Source: Azolla caroliniana
Taxonomy: Eukaryota > Polypodiophyta
Reading direction: 5' to 3'
DNA: 64,000 bases
Assembly: GCA_043228905.1 (NCBI GenBank)
Contig: JBHGNT010000017.1
Coordinates: 4,154,001 to 4,218,000, forward strand
The notes beneath the pieces are model-generated. The model saw only the letters and a program-made list of their open reading frames with translations, had not been told where the DNA came from and searched no databases. The translations under genes and the position numbers were made by a program. Shown one piece after another: positions 31,901 to 44,379 of the stretch. Position 1 is the first letter of the stretch. The number at the start of each line of letters is the position of its first letter.

Positions 31901-34501
31901 TTACTTTTGCTGCTCACTTTCAGGTGTAGCAACTGGTCCTCTATCCTTGTGCATACCTGATGCAAGGTATATGTCAGACATTTCCAAGTCCATAGGAAAC
32001 ACTTCATTGAAACAATGTCTTCCTATGCTCATACTTCCATAAACCTTGCTAGAATTCAGTAACGATGTCCAAACAATAGGATCTGGAGGTGTGGGCATAG
32101 TTTGCAAAAGGTCTGCTGCTTCATTTAAGTGACCTCTTCGTGCAAAATTATCAACCATGCAGTTGAAGTGCTCAGCTTTTGGCATGATATCATAGGTTTC
32201 AAGCATCGCCCGAAAATGTTCACAACCTTTATTTAGTTGTCCAGAATGGCTGCATGCTGCAAGGATACTAGTGAACATTGCATCAACAGGTTTGGCACCA
32301 TGCTGTTGCATTTCATCAAGGCAACACTGGACTTGATCCAAGTTCCCATACAAAGCATACCCTGCTATCAATGTGCCCCATGAGACTATATTTTTATTGG
32401 GCATGTAATCAAAGATATTACGTGCTTCATCGAGGCTCCCACAGTTTGCATACATTTCAATAAGAGTGCTCCCAACTACAACATCCATTGGAAGTCCAGT
32501 GCTTGCGAACTGATGATGTACCAATCGCCCTTGCTCAATGGATCCAGTGGCACCACAAGACTTCAATATGTACAGTATGGTAATACCATTTGGCTCAATG
32601 CCCTCTTGTTGCATCCTCCTAAACAGCTCAAATGCATTGACATCATGCCCATGCAGGGCATACCCTGTTATCATTGCACCCCATGATACCACATCTCTAT
32701 TAGTAAGGCATTCAAAGACATGACATGCATCTTCGACTTCTTCACATTTTATATAAGTATCTATTAGTGTGCTTCCAGTAATCATATTTTGTTCACACCC
32801 ATTTTGGATGATATGACAATGAACCATCCTGAGAGCTTTGATCACATTCTTGTTTCCACATGCTTTTAAGACAGATGAGAATGTGACTGTACTTGGCTCA
32901 ATACCATCCTGCAGCATTTTGTTGAACAAGCCAAAGACAGAATGCACTTTATCATGCTGGGCATATCCCAATATCATTGCTCCCCATGACACTGAGTCAC
33001 GACTTTGTAATCCTTCAAACAGCCGATATGCATCTTCCAAACTCCCACATTTTGCATACATATCAACCAATGCACTAAGGACAGCCATATCTAGACTAAA
33101 TTCTGATTCAGCAATGTGTGCATGCACTTGTCGACCGTGTTCAATTGATTCCATGCTGCTACAAGAACTTAAAATGCACAAAAACATGGGTTTACTAGGC
33201 TTTAGACCTTCTTGATGCATTCTTGAAAGAAGCCGGAGAGCCATTCCAACATCACCATGCTGCACATATCCTGTCAGGATTGCACCCCACGAAACCATAT
33301 TTTTTTGGGGCAAAGTATTAAACACCTCGTATGCCTCATCCATGCTGCCTAATTTGGCATACATATCAATCATGGAACTACCAACAACTAAATCTAATTC
33401 GAACCCTCCTCTTAATATGAGGTCATGCACATGTCTACCCTCAAGGATCGCACCCACACATCCGCATGCCTTTAACATGGATGACATTGTGGCTTTATCT
33501 GGTTTCATTCCTAGTCCAATCATTTTTGTGAAAAGACCCAAGGCAAGATGTCCATGGCCGTGTCGTGCATAGCCTGTAGTCATAATACAATACGATATTA
33601 TATCTTGGTTTGGTAATCCGTCAAATATATTCTGTGCTTCTTCCAGCTCTCCGCATTTAGCATACATGTCCATTACAGAGCTCCCTACCACTACATCAGA
33701 TTCAAGACCACTTTCAATAAGGAGACCATGTACTAGTAAACCTTGGCCAAAATTTTCCATATTGCCACATGCTCTTAAGACATACAATAGTGATACTTTG
33801 GTTGTGCTCATCCCTTTCTCTTGCATTTCATAGAATAACTCCAAAGCAAGAGTTAAGTCCCCATGCTCGGCATATCCTGCAATTATCACATTCCATGACA
33901 CCTCATTTCGATCTGACAAATCATCGAAAACCTTTCGGGCATCCACTACACTCCCACATTTACAGTACATGTCAATGATCGAGCTTCCCATGACTACATC
34001 CACCAAAACTCCAGCTCGAATAATTTCTCTATGTAGAACTCTACTATTCTTTACACATCCTACAAAGACACAATACTTTATCGCAGACAAATATGAGACC
34101 TTATCAGGAACAATCTCATCTTTCTCCTGCATTTTGCAAAACAAGAGGAGAGTTTGCTCATAGTCTCCAAGATTTAAGTGTGCACTTATGAGTGCATTCC
34201 AAGTAAAAATGCTCGGATTTAATACTTGGTAAAATGCTTCACTAGCATCAACAAGGCTTCCACATGCAGTAAACATGCGGATGATGTGATCCATAATAAA
34301 AGAATCTGAATCAAGCCCATGGATAAATACAATGGAATAAATTTGTCTACCCATTAGAAGGCATTTCTTTTTGGTGCAATCTTGTATATGTTTACAAATA
34401 GATCCCCTCGAAAACAAAAGCTTTTGCTCCAGAGAAGAATCCAAAGTATGCATAGCAACATGCATTGTAACCTTGTTATTGCACTCCAACACACTTAACA
34501 A
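31901..34501 (-). CDS. PLS-class pentatricopeptide repeat protein with truncated E domain
   Basis: An intronless gene of 866 residues, predicted to bind organellar RNA in a sequence-specific way (RNA editing or processing in mitochondria or plastids). From ~residue 90 on, P-L-S triplets repeat every ~102 residues: DMYAKCGSLEDAYRLFEGL, VSWGAMILGYAQHDKVHSVF, then a third motif of the GLKPSKPMFLCILSSC type. About seven cycles are seen. The C-terminal part (TMPTPPDPIVWTSLLNSSKV, then GSMSIGRHCFNEVF) is the start of an E domain that breaks off after FPMDLEM. There is no E+ or DYW deaminase domain, so any editing role would need a partner in trans. The transit peptide is not obvious; ~60 residues precede the repeats. 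The start is the first Met of the frame. Confidence 0.92.
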   Translation of the reverse strand: MLSVLECNNKVTMHVAMHTLDSSLEQKLLFSRGSICKHIQDCTKKKCLLMGRQIYSIVFIHGLDSDSFIMDHIIRMFTACGSLVDASEAFYQVLNPSIFTWNALISAHLNLGDYEQTLLLFCKMQEKDEIVPDKVSYLSAIKYCVFVGCVKNSRVLHREIIRAGVLVDVVMGSSIIDMYCKCGSVVDARKVFDDLSDRNEVSWNVIIAGYAEHGDLTLALELFYEMQEKGMSTTKVSLLYVLRACGNMENFGQGLLVHGLLIESGLESDVVVGSSVMDMYAKCGELEEAQNIFDGLPNQDIISYCIMTTGYARHGHGHLALGLFTKMIGLGMKPDKATMSSMLKACGCVGAILEGRHVHDLILRGGFELDLVVGSSMIDMYAKLGSMDEAYEVFNTLPQKNMVSWGAILTGYVQHGDVGMALRLLSRMHQEGLKPSKPMFLCILSSCSSMESIEHGRQVHAHIAESEFSLDMAVLSALVDMYAKCGSLEDAYRLFEGLQSRDSVSWGAMILGYAQHDKVHSVFGLFNKMLQDGIEPSTVTFSSVLKACGNKNVIKALRMVHCHIIQNGCEQNMITGSTLIDTYIKCEEVEDACHVFECLTNRDVVSWGAMITGYALHGHDVNAFELFRRMQQEGIEPNGITILYILKSCGATGSIEQGRLVHHQFASTGLPMDVVVGSTLIEMYANCGSLDEARNIFDYMPNKNIVSWGTLIAGYALYGNLDQVQCCLDEMQQHGAKPVDAMFTSILAACSHSGQLNKGCEHFRAMLETYDIMPKAEHFNCMVDNFARRGHLNEAADLLQTMPTPPDPIVWTSLLNSSKVYGSMSIGRHCFNEVFPMDLEMSDIYLASGMHKDRGPVATPESEQQK

Positions 34502-37500
34502 TCACAGTGTATTAGGATATTGAAACAAATCATCTCTGTAATAAAAAAGCATCCATCTATAGTGGACACATTATAAAACTAATTGCCCATGCATATATTG
34601 CAATGGAGAATGAAAATATGCATGAGTCTAGATACATACGCATAAATGCGTACAAAAACAATGTGCAAACAAATCATTTTTCTCCCAAATATACATATTT
34701 ATGCAAAGAAAAACTAACAGTTTCAAATATCTGTGTTTGTATTTTGGCATTTCCATATCCAAACTTGGAGAGAAGACTTGTGATACACTTTGTATGCAAC
34801 ACAGAGTTTCCATTTGCAAGAGCTGTGTGTACAGGAGGGCTGTCTGTAAAAAGAAAGTTAAAGAGTGAAAACGAAAAGAGGAAACAAATTGACGCAAAAT
34901 AGCAAATGAGCTGAGGCCATAGAGAAACGCACTTGCGATCCACTGATCTTGGCAGCAAACGCAAAAGAATTGTGTCTTTTCAGTATCATCTTAATTAAAG
35001 TTCAGGCGCTGTGTTACAGAGAGGTTTCCATGGCTTCAGCCTTCAATAATAATAATAATAACACAATAGAAAGCTCCTTCCTCCATTTTCTATGAGTATG
35101 TATTAGTTACTTACATAGCTCTATGGCGTTTACAACACGGCAAGAAACTCGCCGAGCTCCGCCGTCGAGTTTAACAGTGTTGCGGTTGTAGACAATGAGA
35201 TAGAGTTTAACGTTAAGTTTTGGCGAATAACAATGTAGCGGAATGGGGCTGTAAGATAAGTGAGAATGCGAATGCAAACGAGAGAGAATGGGGGCCTCTT
35301 TGTTGTGCCATATATGGGCAGGGGGTCAGTGTGGGCGAGACACCAAGGGGCATTAAACCATATCGTCTCACACAATCTCATGCATGATTCAACATTAATC
35401 TGTGGATTGTTCTGGGATATTCTTGTGCGCATACATCCTAAGTCATTTAACCTTACAATTCCTCGTTACCATTAGCCTATGTTCTCTTATCGAGAAAGTT
35501 GATTACATTGGGTGTAACTTGCTAGCTTTTGTTATTAGAAACTCCAATTCTAATACATTGTCTTGAATCTTAAAACAATATTGGTTAGAAACCTTCACAG
35601 TCGAAAATGTGACACATTTTTTTAATAAAGAAACTTATAGAATATGTTCTATGGGAGAAACCCTTCTTGAAGCTTAAGGACAAATACTAATGCAAAGGCA
35701 TGTATACTATGTGGATACACCCACACATAAGTGACTATTAGGGAAACCAAAGTTCAAGCTATTTTTTAGGCTCGGTGATTAGTCAATCATTGTCTATTAA
35801 CCCCTTTTTTGTCCAACTAAGAGTCATCATTTTCATAAGATTCCTAGGTTTTCTTGTCAAGGTTGGTGTTTGACATATTTCGACGCGTTTAATTGTCTTA
35901 ACCTTTTTAAGGGGGGTTGATTTTTCTTTTCCTATTGCCCCATTGGCGAGTCACATAAAAAATACAAACCAGACGTCTTTTTTCTTTTCCTTGGTTTTTT
36001 GTCTCTTCCAACTTTTCTATATATGTACAATGAATTTCCTAATATTGCACTTTTGAAAACACTATATACATATATGTCTTAGTTTTACACAATCTTAGGT
36101 TGATTCTTGTAGAGTAATGTAACAACATGCGAACAACAATCCATATACCACAACTTCTTTCCTCGTGGAACATATATAAATAGTGAAAGACAACAAGAAC
36201 ATTATAGGTTTGAATCAAATGCTTTGTATGTAAGCTTTGACTAAGCATGGCACACTCATAATACACAACCCAATGACTATTCTCTTTTCTAGAAGGTATT
36301 TCTAGAAGGTATTTCATTGAAATATGGAAATACACGATGAAATATCAATGACTACATCAAATACAAATGGCATATTAGAAAAAAGCCATGAATTAACATT
36401 AAGGGCAAATGAATTTCCTTGTTTTTTTAAAGTATGTAGAATGAAATTCTTGTAATTATATGGGACCCCACAACCTCCTTAAATAAAATTAGATATGTGG
36501 TTATGAAATTCAAGCAAGCTTTTTAAAGAGGATATATACTTAGAAAAGATCAATATGATGTGATTCTAAAATGAAGACCCCGAAAGTGACTATTCACAAT
36601 TCTCAAATTGTACAAGTTGAATAACGTTGAAATGATGGACTTGGGGAGATTAGAGATTTTTATTAACGGAGCATCGACAATTGTGTAGAGCTCCAAAATG
36701 GCAGAAGACAAAGTGGATAGTCTTTAGAAGATCCGTATGTGCATGTACATGTTATTTCCCAAATCTATTGTTGGTTGAAATTCTAGAGATTGTTAGAAGT
36801 CGAGTATTTGCAACTCAAAACAAATTTAAAAATTTGGAGATTAAACCCAACCAAACCTTGACACTATACGAGTCGAATTGTTTAAGCTATCCTCGAGCCC
36901 AAACCTTTAAAACCATGAATTGTAAACCATTTCGCAATTACCTTATATAAAAATATATAATTGAAGATTAGCAACTTGAACGTAAACTAGGGTTGGTGAC
37001 ATGGATTATAAAAATGGCCCTATAAGTATTTAGAATGGGTTTCATGCTGGACAAAAATGCAAATCATGGAACTAGTACAATTCCAAGCAAAACCTTCTAT
37101 CCTCCGTGTTAAACCAAACTACTTTCCAAATTTGGAACTTAAACATAACCATTTCTGTTGTTGAGTTGTTAAGTGGTCATGATGCAGTTTGGGTGCCTGC
37201 CAAACTCGCGGCCAATAGCAAGAGATTACCTTAGCTTTCAAATCACACAAGACATGCATGCAATACCACAAAAATTATTGCACAATCATAACATGTTACT
37301 TAGTACTAGAAAATTAGAGAGATCTCCATGTCGTTAACTAGTTGAGCCATAAAATGTAAAATCGGAAAAATGGACATTTGTGAGCAAGTAGACAAACATG
37401 GATGGGGATGATAGATAGGGATCTCCAAACAGGAGCGAGCCAATAAGTGCACTACTATTGCATGTTGAGAAGTAAAGAGAGGGTGCGAGGGCGATATGGA
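34502..37500. other. Intergenic spacer
   Basis: Three kb of AT-rich sequence without a recognisable gene. The block 35930-36170 (CTTTTCCTTGGTTTTTTGTC, then TCTCTTCCAACTTTTCTAT and the GTAGAGTAATGTAAC end) is similar to 42810-42990, indicating an unclassified interspersed repeat. Short ATA/ATAATA runs occur near 35050. Confidence 0.45.
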
Positions 37501-37529
37501 CAATGAGAGAGTCCAGATGGGATGGGATG

Positions 37530-38335
37530 GGGATGGGCAAATGTCCACCCTCTCAGAACGGAACACAAGAAATGAACCGGCAAATGCTCACCCCCTCAAC
37601 ACACACACAAAACACAAAACAAGAAATGGACAGGCAAATGTCCACCCTCCAAAACACACACAAAACACAACACAACAAAAGAAATAGGTGGACAAATGTC
37701 CACCCTCTCAAAAACAAACAGAAAACACAACACAAACAATGGGTGGGCAGATGTCCACCCTCTCAAAAACAGACAGAAAACACGACACAAACAATGGGTG
37801 GGCAGATGTCCACCCTCTCAAAAATAGACAGAAAACACAACACAAACAATGGGCGGGTAGATGTCCACCCTCTCAAAAACACACAACACAAGAAATGGAT
37901 GGGCAAATGTCCACCCTCTCAAAAACACACAACACAGAAATGGGTGGGCAATTGTCCACCCTCTCTAAAACACACAACACAACACAACACAACACAACAC
38001 AACACAACACAAGAAATGGACGGGCAAATGTCCACCCTTCTCAAAAACGCACAACACCACACGACACAAGAAATGGGCGGGCAAATGTCCACCCTTCTAA
38101 AAAACGCACAACACAACACAACACAAGAAATGGGCGGGCAAATGTCCACCCTTCTCAAAAACACACAACACAAGAAATGGGCGGGCAAATGTCCACCCTC
38201 TCAAAAACGACACACACAAAACACAACACAAGAAATGGGCAAGCAAATGTCCACCCTCTCAAAAACGACACACACAAAACACAACACAAGAAATGGGCGG
38301 GCAAATGTCTACCCTTCTCAAAAACGCACACGCAC
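37530..38335. repeat. Minisatellite of ~55-bp units, about 15 copies
   Basis: The motif GGGCAAATGTCCACCCTCTC plus a CAAAAACACACAACACAAGA-type spacer recurs about 15 times, with unit lengths of ~44-75 bp. The long open frames on both strands through it are a by-product of unit structure, not a gene. The core TGTCCACCCT is highly conserved while the A/C-rich spacer varies in length. Confidence 0.93.
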
Positions 38336-38836
38336 ACGCACACGCACAAGAAAAAGAAAGGCACGAATAAATAAAAAGGAAGGAGAACGGAAAGAAAGCG
38401 CGTAAAAAAAAATAAAAATAAAACAGAGAAGAGTTTTCTGGTCCTTGGAAAGGAAGGAGTCACTGCAGAGTTTATATGAATACCACTTGTCATTCATCTC
38501 CATCTCCATCTCCATCTCCATCTCCATCCTCTGTGTAAAATTTCTAATACCATCTCTGTACTTTCTCTCCCTCCCTCCCTCCATCGCCTCGCTTCTTCCC
38601 GATCTTCCCATTCATTTCCATCTCCCCCCCCCTCCTACTACAATAAGGAAGACTGTGTACATATTTGTGTTTTGTTGTTACTACTGCATGCAATCCCTGC
38701 TTCCTTCCCAATCCTAATCTCCTCCCTCTCCACTGTATTCATCCGCCTAATTAATCTCCTGATCTACTATTCCACATTTCTGTTAAATTGTTTCAGATTT
38801 CTATTCCCTCCCCCCGATCGTGTCGCTTTGATTACC

Positions 38837-38868
38837 TGTCCAGACAGACAGACAGACAGACAGACAGA
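38837..38868. repeat. (CAGA)n tetranucleotide repeat in the 5' leader
   Basis: Seven or so CAGA units lie 13 bp upstream of the NHL/LEA_2 start codon, probably in its 5' UTR. Confidence 0.85.
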
Positions 38869-38880
38869 GAGGGTTTTGCT

Positions 38881-39774
38881 ATGGCGGATCGTGTCCATCC
38901 AGACGTGGAAGATGCACCATCTGCGCCTCCGCTCCACGAATCCGTGTCCATCCAGATGGTCCCGGAGAAGACGATCCTCAAAGAGCAGGAGCAATCGCTC
39001 ATCTCATCTCATCGAGAGTCTCCAGAGGCCAAGAAGGAACGCAACCACAAGAAGGACATAATCTACAGCACACCGCAGCCATTACCGCCAGATCATCCAA
39101 GCAACAGGAGGACCGGAAGAGAAGGGAGGAGAGGGAGGAGGAGGAGGAACCCTTGCTGTTGCTGCCTGATGTCGTTCATAGCGACGTTGCTGACCATAGC
39201 TGTGATATTAGGGCTAACGGCGGGGATACTGTGGCTGGTGCTAAAGCCGAAGGCGCCGGAGTTCGACGTGACGGACGCCAAGGTGTCGAAGCTGGTTCTG
39301 AAAGCATCATCATCAACGACAGGAGGGACGACGACGCCATCGCTGGATGCGAGCGTGATCTTCACAGTACAGGTAGGAAACCCTAACAAGAAGATAGGGA
39401 TACAGTACGAGTCAGTGCAGGTGAACCTGTCATACGATGGGCAGGAGATAGGGCAAGGCTCCATCCCGGGCTTCTACCAGGGCCACGGAAATGTCACAAT
39501 CCTGACTCTGGACATGGAGGGCTCGGACATCTCGCTCTCCCCGGCCATCGCCTCCTCTCTCAACTCCACTCTCTCGTCGTCCGCCTCCACCCTCTCCTTC
39601 CAGTCCCTGGCCGATGCCCGCGTCCGCGTCAAGGTCGGCTCGTGGACCTCGGGCACTTGCCGCGTCCACGTCAACTGCGACGTGGTCATCACGAGCCCCA
39701 CCGCCTCCTCCCCGGCCGTCTCCCTCGTCTCCAAATCCTGCTCCTTCAAACTCAAGAGCCTTAAGCTCTTCTAG
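38881..39774 (+). CDS. NHL-like: NDR1/HIN1-like (LEA_2) membrane protein
   Basis: An intronless gene of 297 residues. An acidic-then-basic cytosolic N-terminus ends in GREGRRGRRRRNPCCCC, where the Cys cluster is a likely acylation site. One membrane segment follows (97-121, SFIATLLTIAVILGLTAG...). The rest is an extracytosolic LEA_2 beta-sandwich beginning KPKAPEFDVTDAKVSKLVLK, with VQVGNPNKKIGIQYESVQVN and SYDGQEIGQGSIPGFYQGHG. This layout is that of NHL proteins at the plasma membrane, linked to stress and pathogen responses in other plants. Met 38881 (MADRVHPDVE) is preferred over an upstream in-frame Met at 38788, which would translate the repeat-bearing leader. The coding part is markedly GC-rich compared with its surroundings. 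Confidence 0.88.
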   Translation: MADRVHPDVEDAPSAPPLHESVSIQMVPEKTILKEQEQSLISSHRESPEAKKERNHKKDIIYSTPQPLPPDHPSNRRTGREGRRGRRRRNPCCCCLMSFIATLLTIAVILGLTAGILWLVLKPKAPEFDVTDAKVSKLVLKASSSTTGGTTTPSLDASVIFTVQVGNPNKKIGIQYESVQVNLSYDGQEIGQGSIPGFYQGHGNVTILTLDMEGSDISLSPAIASSLNSTLSSSASTLSFQSLADARVRVKVGSWTSGTCRVHVNCDVVITSPTASSPAVSLVSKSCSFKLKSLKLF

Positions 39775-39894
39775 CCCCACCCCATCCCCATCCCCGCCCG
39801 TTAAGTAAATTCTTCATCCATCTCCATCCCATAATTCTTCGCCCATCTCCACTTCGGGTCAACTCCATTCGATTGGAACCATGTTTTGTTTTGC

Positions 39895-40046
39895 ATGTAT
39901 ATTATATGTGTGGACATTTTGTTTTGCATGTACATATATGTGCCGACATTTTGTTTTGCATGTATATATGTGTGGACATTTTGCTCTATACGCATGTATA
40001 TATATATATGTGTGGACATTTTGTTTTGCATGTATATATGTGTGCA
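39895..40046. repeat. ~30-50 bp tandem repeat (ATATATGTGTGGACATTTTG)
   Basis: Five imperfect units of ATGTATATATGTGTGGACAT followed by TTTGTTTTGC lie just 3' of the NHL gene. Confidence 0.85.
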
Positions 40047-43000
40047 CAAAAAACTTAAATTTTAACCCCCCGGGGGGAAAGGGTGATGTACATACACTTC
40101 TTCTTCTTCTTCTTGTGCTCATATGTCACACACTCGTGCGCATGGTGGTCCATAACTCTCGAACATGCGTTCATCCCATCCGATCCCTTGCGATTGTGGA
40201 CAAAAGGGGTGTGTACAAATTCTAGTAGCTGCACCATGCTCGCATCCCCCCCCCCCCCCAAGTGTAGTAGAATTTAGAATTGAGGTGGTCACTTGTGACA
40301 TAAGAGTCTTACCCATTTTGGAGGTGGTTGTGAATGTTGAGAGAGTTTGGTAGATTCCATATGTATTAACATTTAGTATTATTATTAATATTACAATCTT
40401 GGAGCCCATTATAGATTGCCCTATGTCGTCATTGTCCAAATTCACAACCTATATATCATAGCTTGTAATCAACATACATACATTTTGTTACATATTACAA
40501 TATGAATAAATTAATACAGACTTATTGTGATTGTGTCCACTTCTTGATGCTTTGAAGTTGTTTTAAAAGTCAAGTGGTTGTTCAATGTCCCTTTTTAACT
40601 TAATGACATTTTTCCAATAGTTGCTAACTATGATTCATGTGCATGCATGGTTCGATCCAATTTCCATCCTTCCCATATTCATTACATGCATATGTCTTAC
40701 ATATGTGCTATTCTTTCTTCACACTTGTTTTAACTAGTTCATGGCTTCTAATAATGCCACTAACTAACTAGTTAACGTTGAGCTATACTAGTTGTAAGCA
40801 TTTAGCTTTGTAGATTTTGTGGAGCACTAACTAGTCGATGCAACAATGTTTTAGGATATGTCATGAGTTTATCCACTTTAGACATGAACATAGGCATCTC
40901 AACAAAGTGTAGATGTAAACATGTAGGTCTCAACATTTGCCATACAACATCACGGTTTGTGGATTTTGTGAAGTACAAGTCCATGCAATGTGTAGGACAT
41001 GTCATGAGCTTAACCAATATTGACTTTTTCCATTTTACACACGTACATAGGATACATAATCAAACATAAACATGTCAACAATTTGTAGATGTAATCATGT
41101 AGCCCCCAACGTGTGCTATACACAGAGAATAACCATGTGTAGGGTGACATTTTCAACAATAGACATCTCAACCCATATGGTCCTCAACCTTCTATCAAGA
41201 GAGCTACATGTAAATCGACATTGAAGACGCGTAGAAATCCCTTTCGTGAAGCCCCAATCACTATTTCTATAGAAACAAAAGCCACATCCAGTGTGACTTT
41301 TGAGACTTAAGAGGCTTCCCTTTTTCACAAAAGAGATCTACTAAGTGCATAACACTTTTTGGAACCATTCAAACATGTTTGCAGTTATATTTGGCATTAA
41401 AATGATTGTTCCTATTTCTTCTCTTCATCGTATATACTTTAATATTGCACGATGGGCGCATTGTTAATTTTTTATTCCTCACACCTGTAAAAGTAAGGTA
41501 AGGCCTCGCAAGAGAGAAATTGATGAAAGTAGAGCTTCCAAGCCGTTATAGGAGACTCCGGACAAGAGAGAATGAGCCATCAATAGCTTGGTAAAAATCA
41601 TTACAAAGTAGAATATGAGAAACAAACGTACAATCATTAATGATGGAAAATTGAAATCATCACATAGGTATGTCACATGTGTTCACTACAAAAATACCTA
41701 CACTTATTGAAAAAGAAAGAGAAAAGAACCTTCTTTATGAATGCCACCTCTCGTGGAGAGGTCTACCTCCATACATGTTTTTAGTGATTGTCAAAACCAT
41801 TTACACATATGTAGGGATTCTAGCACAAACTCAACCATTGACACAACATTGGGCATGCACTTTCCTTTGAGCACACTCACAAAACACTCATCAATCTACA
41901 ACCATAAAAAATGACAAGGCATTATCAATTCTTTTTTGGTCCTATTGAGGACATTAATGTTAGTCATCAAACAATACCCTTGTGAGAATTGTCCATAAAA
42001 ACCAATGCATATGTTCTAATTAATGGAAAAATTATTCTTCAAGGCCTCACATATTTTGTCATGCTTTTATTATGTGCTCAATTTTAACTTTTCATGTGAT
42101 GAGGAGACTACAATGGTGGTTTGTGGTATATCAAACCAAATTTTGATAGTTAGGTTCTATGATACCATTGTTGAGAATTATTCTTATCTTGAATATAGAT
42201 TTCTAAAGATGCCAAACATAAATTTTCACTCGATAATATATATTAGAAAACATCTTCTTCGAAAGGGGGGGGTTTCAAAGCTCATCAATAATTAATAGAG
42301 AAGAATTGGCCCCAAACCCTTTACATGAAGCTTTCTATTGAATTGGAATTAAAGAAAATCTAAAATCCATGTTCATCTTGACTACCTACAACAAGCAAGG
42401 GTGAATGAATTGGCCTTAGTTTCTCAATTTCTCAAAAGAAAACTTTGTCCTTCATGAGAATGACAAATTACTACTAAAGGGTGAATTGAATAGAAGAATG
42501 GTAATGAGTGAATGTCAATGATGTACATGAAAGTTTTCAGCAACCACTGCAAATCATTGTTCACTTGTTTTTGTTATTGACTTGTCCTTGAGGCATCCAA
42601 CAATGTCAACATTTGAATACACTAATGTGGCCCATTCAAAAAGCGTGGTTAAGGTTTTATATGAACACACGGCACTATAAATATAACAAGGATGATGCCA
42701 AATAACTCAAAGATGATGTTGTTCCAATTGTCAATGCACTATCTCGATTTCCATCTTGCTATCCGCTATTTTCTTCTCCTATTGCGACACAACAATGTGC
42801 GTCAGGGATAAATACATAGAAGACTTCTTTTTCTCATTCTTGGTTTTTCTTCTCTCTTCCAACCTTTTCTATTTGAATTTCCTACTATTGTTCTTCTTAA
42901 AGAAAGTTTATATATGCATCTTCCTTTGTTTAACACAGTCATAGATTGATTCACGAATCACGATAATGTAACCAAAGGCAACAAAATATCCAAATTTCGT

Positions 43001-43414
43001 TGAATTTCTAAAGTATAATGTGATGAGTTTATTTGAAAGGGGGGGGGGGGGTCTATAGGTCATATGTTAACACCATTTCTTGAAACAATGAAACTTCTTG
43101 TGTAGGTGAACCATGTATATACTTGAATAGACTTCCAAATCACATGATTAGGAAACACTATGTCTATGTATACACCTTTTTGAAGTTATGTGGCAACATT
43201 TGATGGTCATGAATTGGTGGGTCCAAATCACTAGCCTTGGTTTATGTCCACATACCACTACATTTTTAAATAAAAAAATACCTCGTTTCCATAGGATTCA
43301 AAAACTTGAGCTTTTTTGTTTGGGAATTTGCAGTTGTGGCCGGTGAAACTCCGACCATCTGGATTTAGGATGGACTCTCAAGCTCAGGCTCTGGTTTAGC
43401 TGCTTCATGGTATT
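40047..43414. other. Intergenic spacer with diverged repeats
   Basis: No gene recognised. A diverged ~165-bp duplication is visible at 40800-41130 (GATATGTCATGAG..., TGTAGATGTAA-CATGTAG). The 41250-41335 block (AAAAGCCACATCCAGTGTGA and TTTTTCACAAAAG) resembles 52295-52365, an unclassified interspersed repeat. A G-run lies at 43040-43051. Confidence 0.4.
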
Positions 43415-43700
43415 TGTTGAGAATCAAACTCAACTTCCCTAATGTGGGAACGCACCTTCAGAATACCCAATTGTGTGAACATCCCACCTCCTTGTATCAT
43501 AACGAAGTGTCATAGAAGTTAAGTCCTATAACACATATTTAGGAGGTAGTTAAGTCTCCACCTCTTTCACAAGTGGTGGTGGTAGTGAGAGAACATAGAG
43601 AGAAGGCGACTACATAAGCACCTTCTCTTCTTCTTTGTATTTGTTGGTTGTTTATCCTCTTATTTTAAATACAATTTTAGTATTTTGTGTATACCTTGGC
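43415..43700 (+). mobile_element. Copia LTR (plus orientation)
   Basis: Starts TGTTGAGAATCAAACTCAAC and includes ACCTCTTTCACAAGTGGTGG and ACATAAGCACCTTCTCTTC. The same sequence recurs inverted at 51220-51504, and gag sequence follows directly. Confidence 0.7.
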
Positions 43701-43739
43701 CGATCGTTGTAACAACTCACGAAACCTCTCTCGGCCAAA

Positions 43740-44170
43740 GAAATCACAAGTCGACCATCAAGAACACTCTATTGGGCAGCTCTCTCCCTAGTGAAAAATT
43801 GGAAAGAAACAACTTTGTATCTTGGGAATACAAGATGCACCAATACCTTGTCAGCCAAGGTTATTGGAGTTACATTGAGGGAACACAGGAAATGCAACCC
43901 AACCCAACACATGCCGACTACCCAACATGGGAGCAAGCGGCAAGACTGTGTTGTATTCTTGCATCATGCGTTCATGATCACATGCGCAGCTACATCCGAG
44001 AGGCCAACACGTCGAAGGAGGTGTGAGCAAACCTCAAAAAGATATTCGCGGCTAACACAATCACATGAAAACTTTAACTCCGTCAAGAGTTGAACAGTAT
44101 CCAACAGAGGGATACGTCAATCGGCAACTACACATTGAAGATCAAGGAGTTGTGCGACTCCCTCAGGCCG
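43740..44170 (+). mobile_element. Copia gag fragment (plus)
   Basis: Frames contain LLGSSLPSEKLERNNFVSWE, YKMHQYLVSQGYWSYIEGTQ and later IGNYTLKIKELCDSLRPINV. This is the N-terminal gag of Ty1/copia elements. Stops and a frameshift interrupt it. Confidence 0.8.
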
Positions 44171-44379
44171 ATCAATGTCAACAGACCGTCTAGAGACGAC
44201 TGGGCTCGCTCTATCATCACTGTTGATCGTCTCTTGAGTAGCTAATCCACTTTGTGGGTTGGTAGCCGAATTCAACTTCTGATCCATAGCCAAGAAAAAT
44301 ACATTTCCAAGATCATGGCTCAAGTTTTCGGCGATCATCCTTAGGCACAAGTGCGAATGCTTCGCAACCAAAACAGTCA

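Noticed and set aside
37503-38405. Long open frames through the minisatellite (up to 300 codons, both strands)
   Set aside because: They consist only of translated repeat units (CPPSQKHT, NVHPLKN) with no conserved domain; repeat periodicity keeps stops out.
38881-39774. Antisense frames of 75-123 residues across the NHL gene
   Set aside because: GC-rich codon shadows without conserved motifs; the plus-strand LEA_2 frame explains the region.
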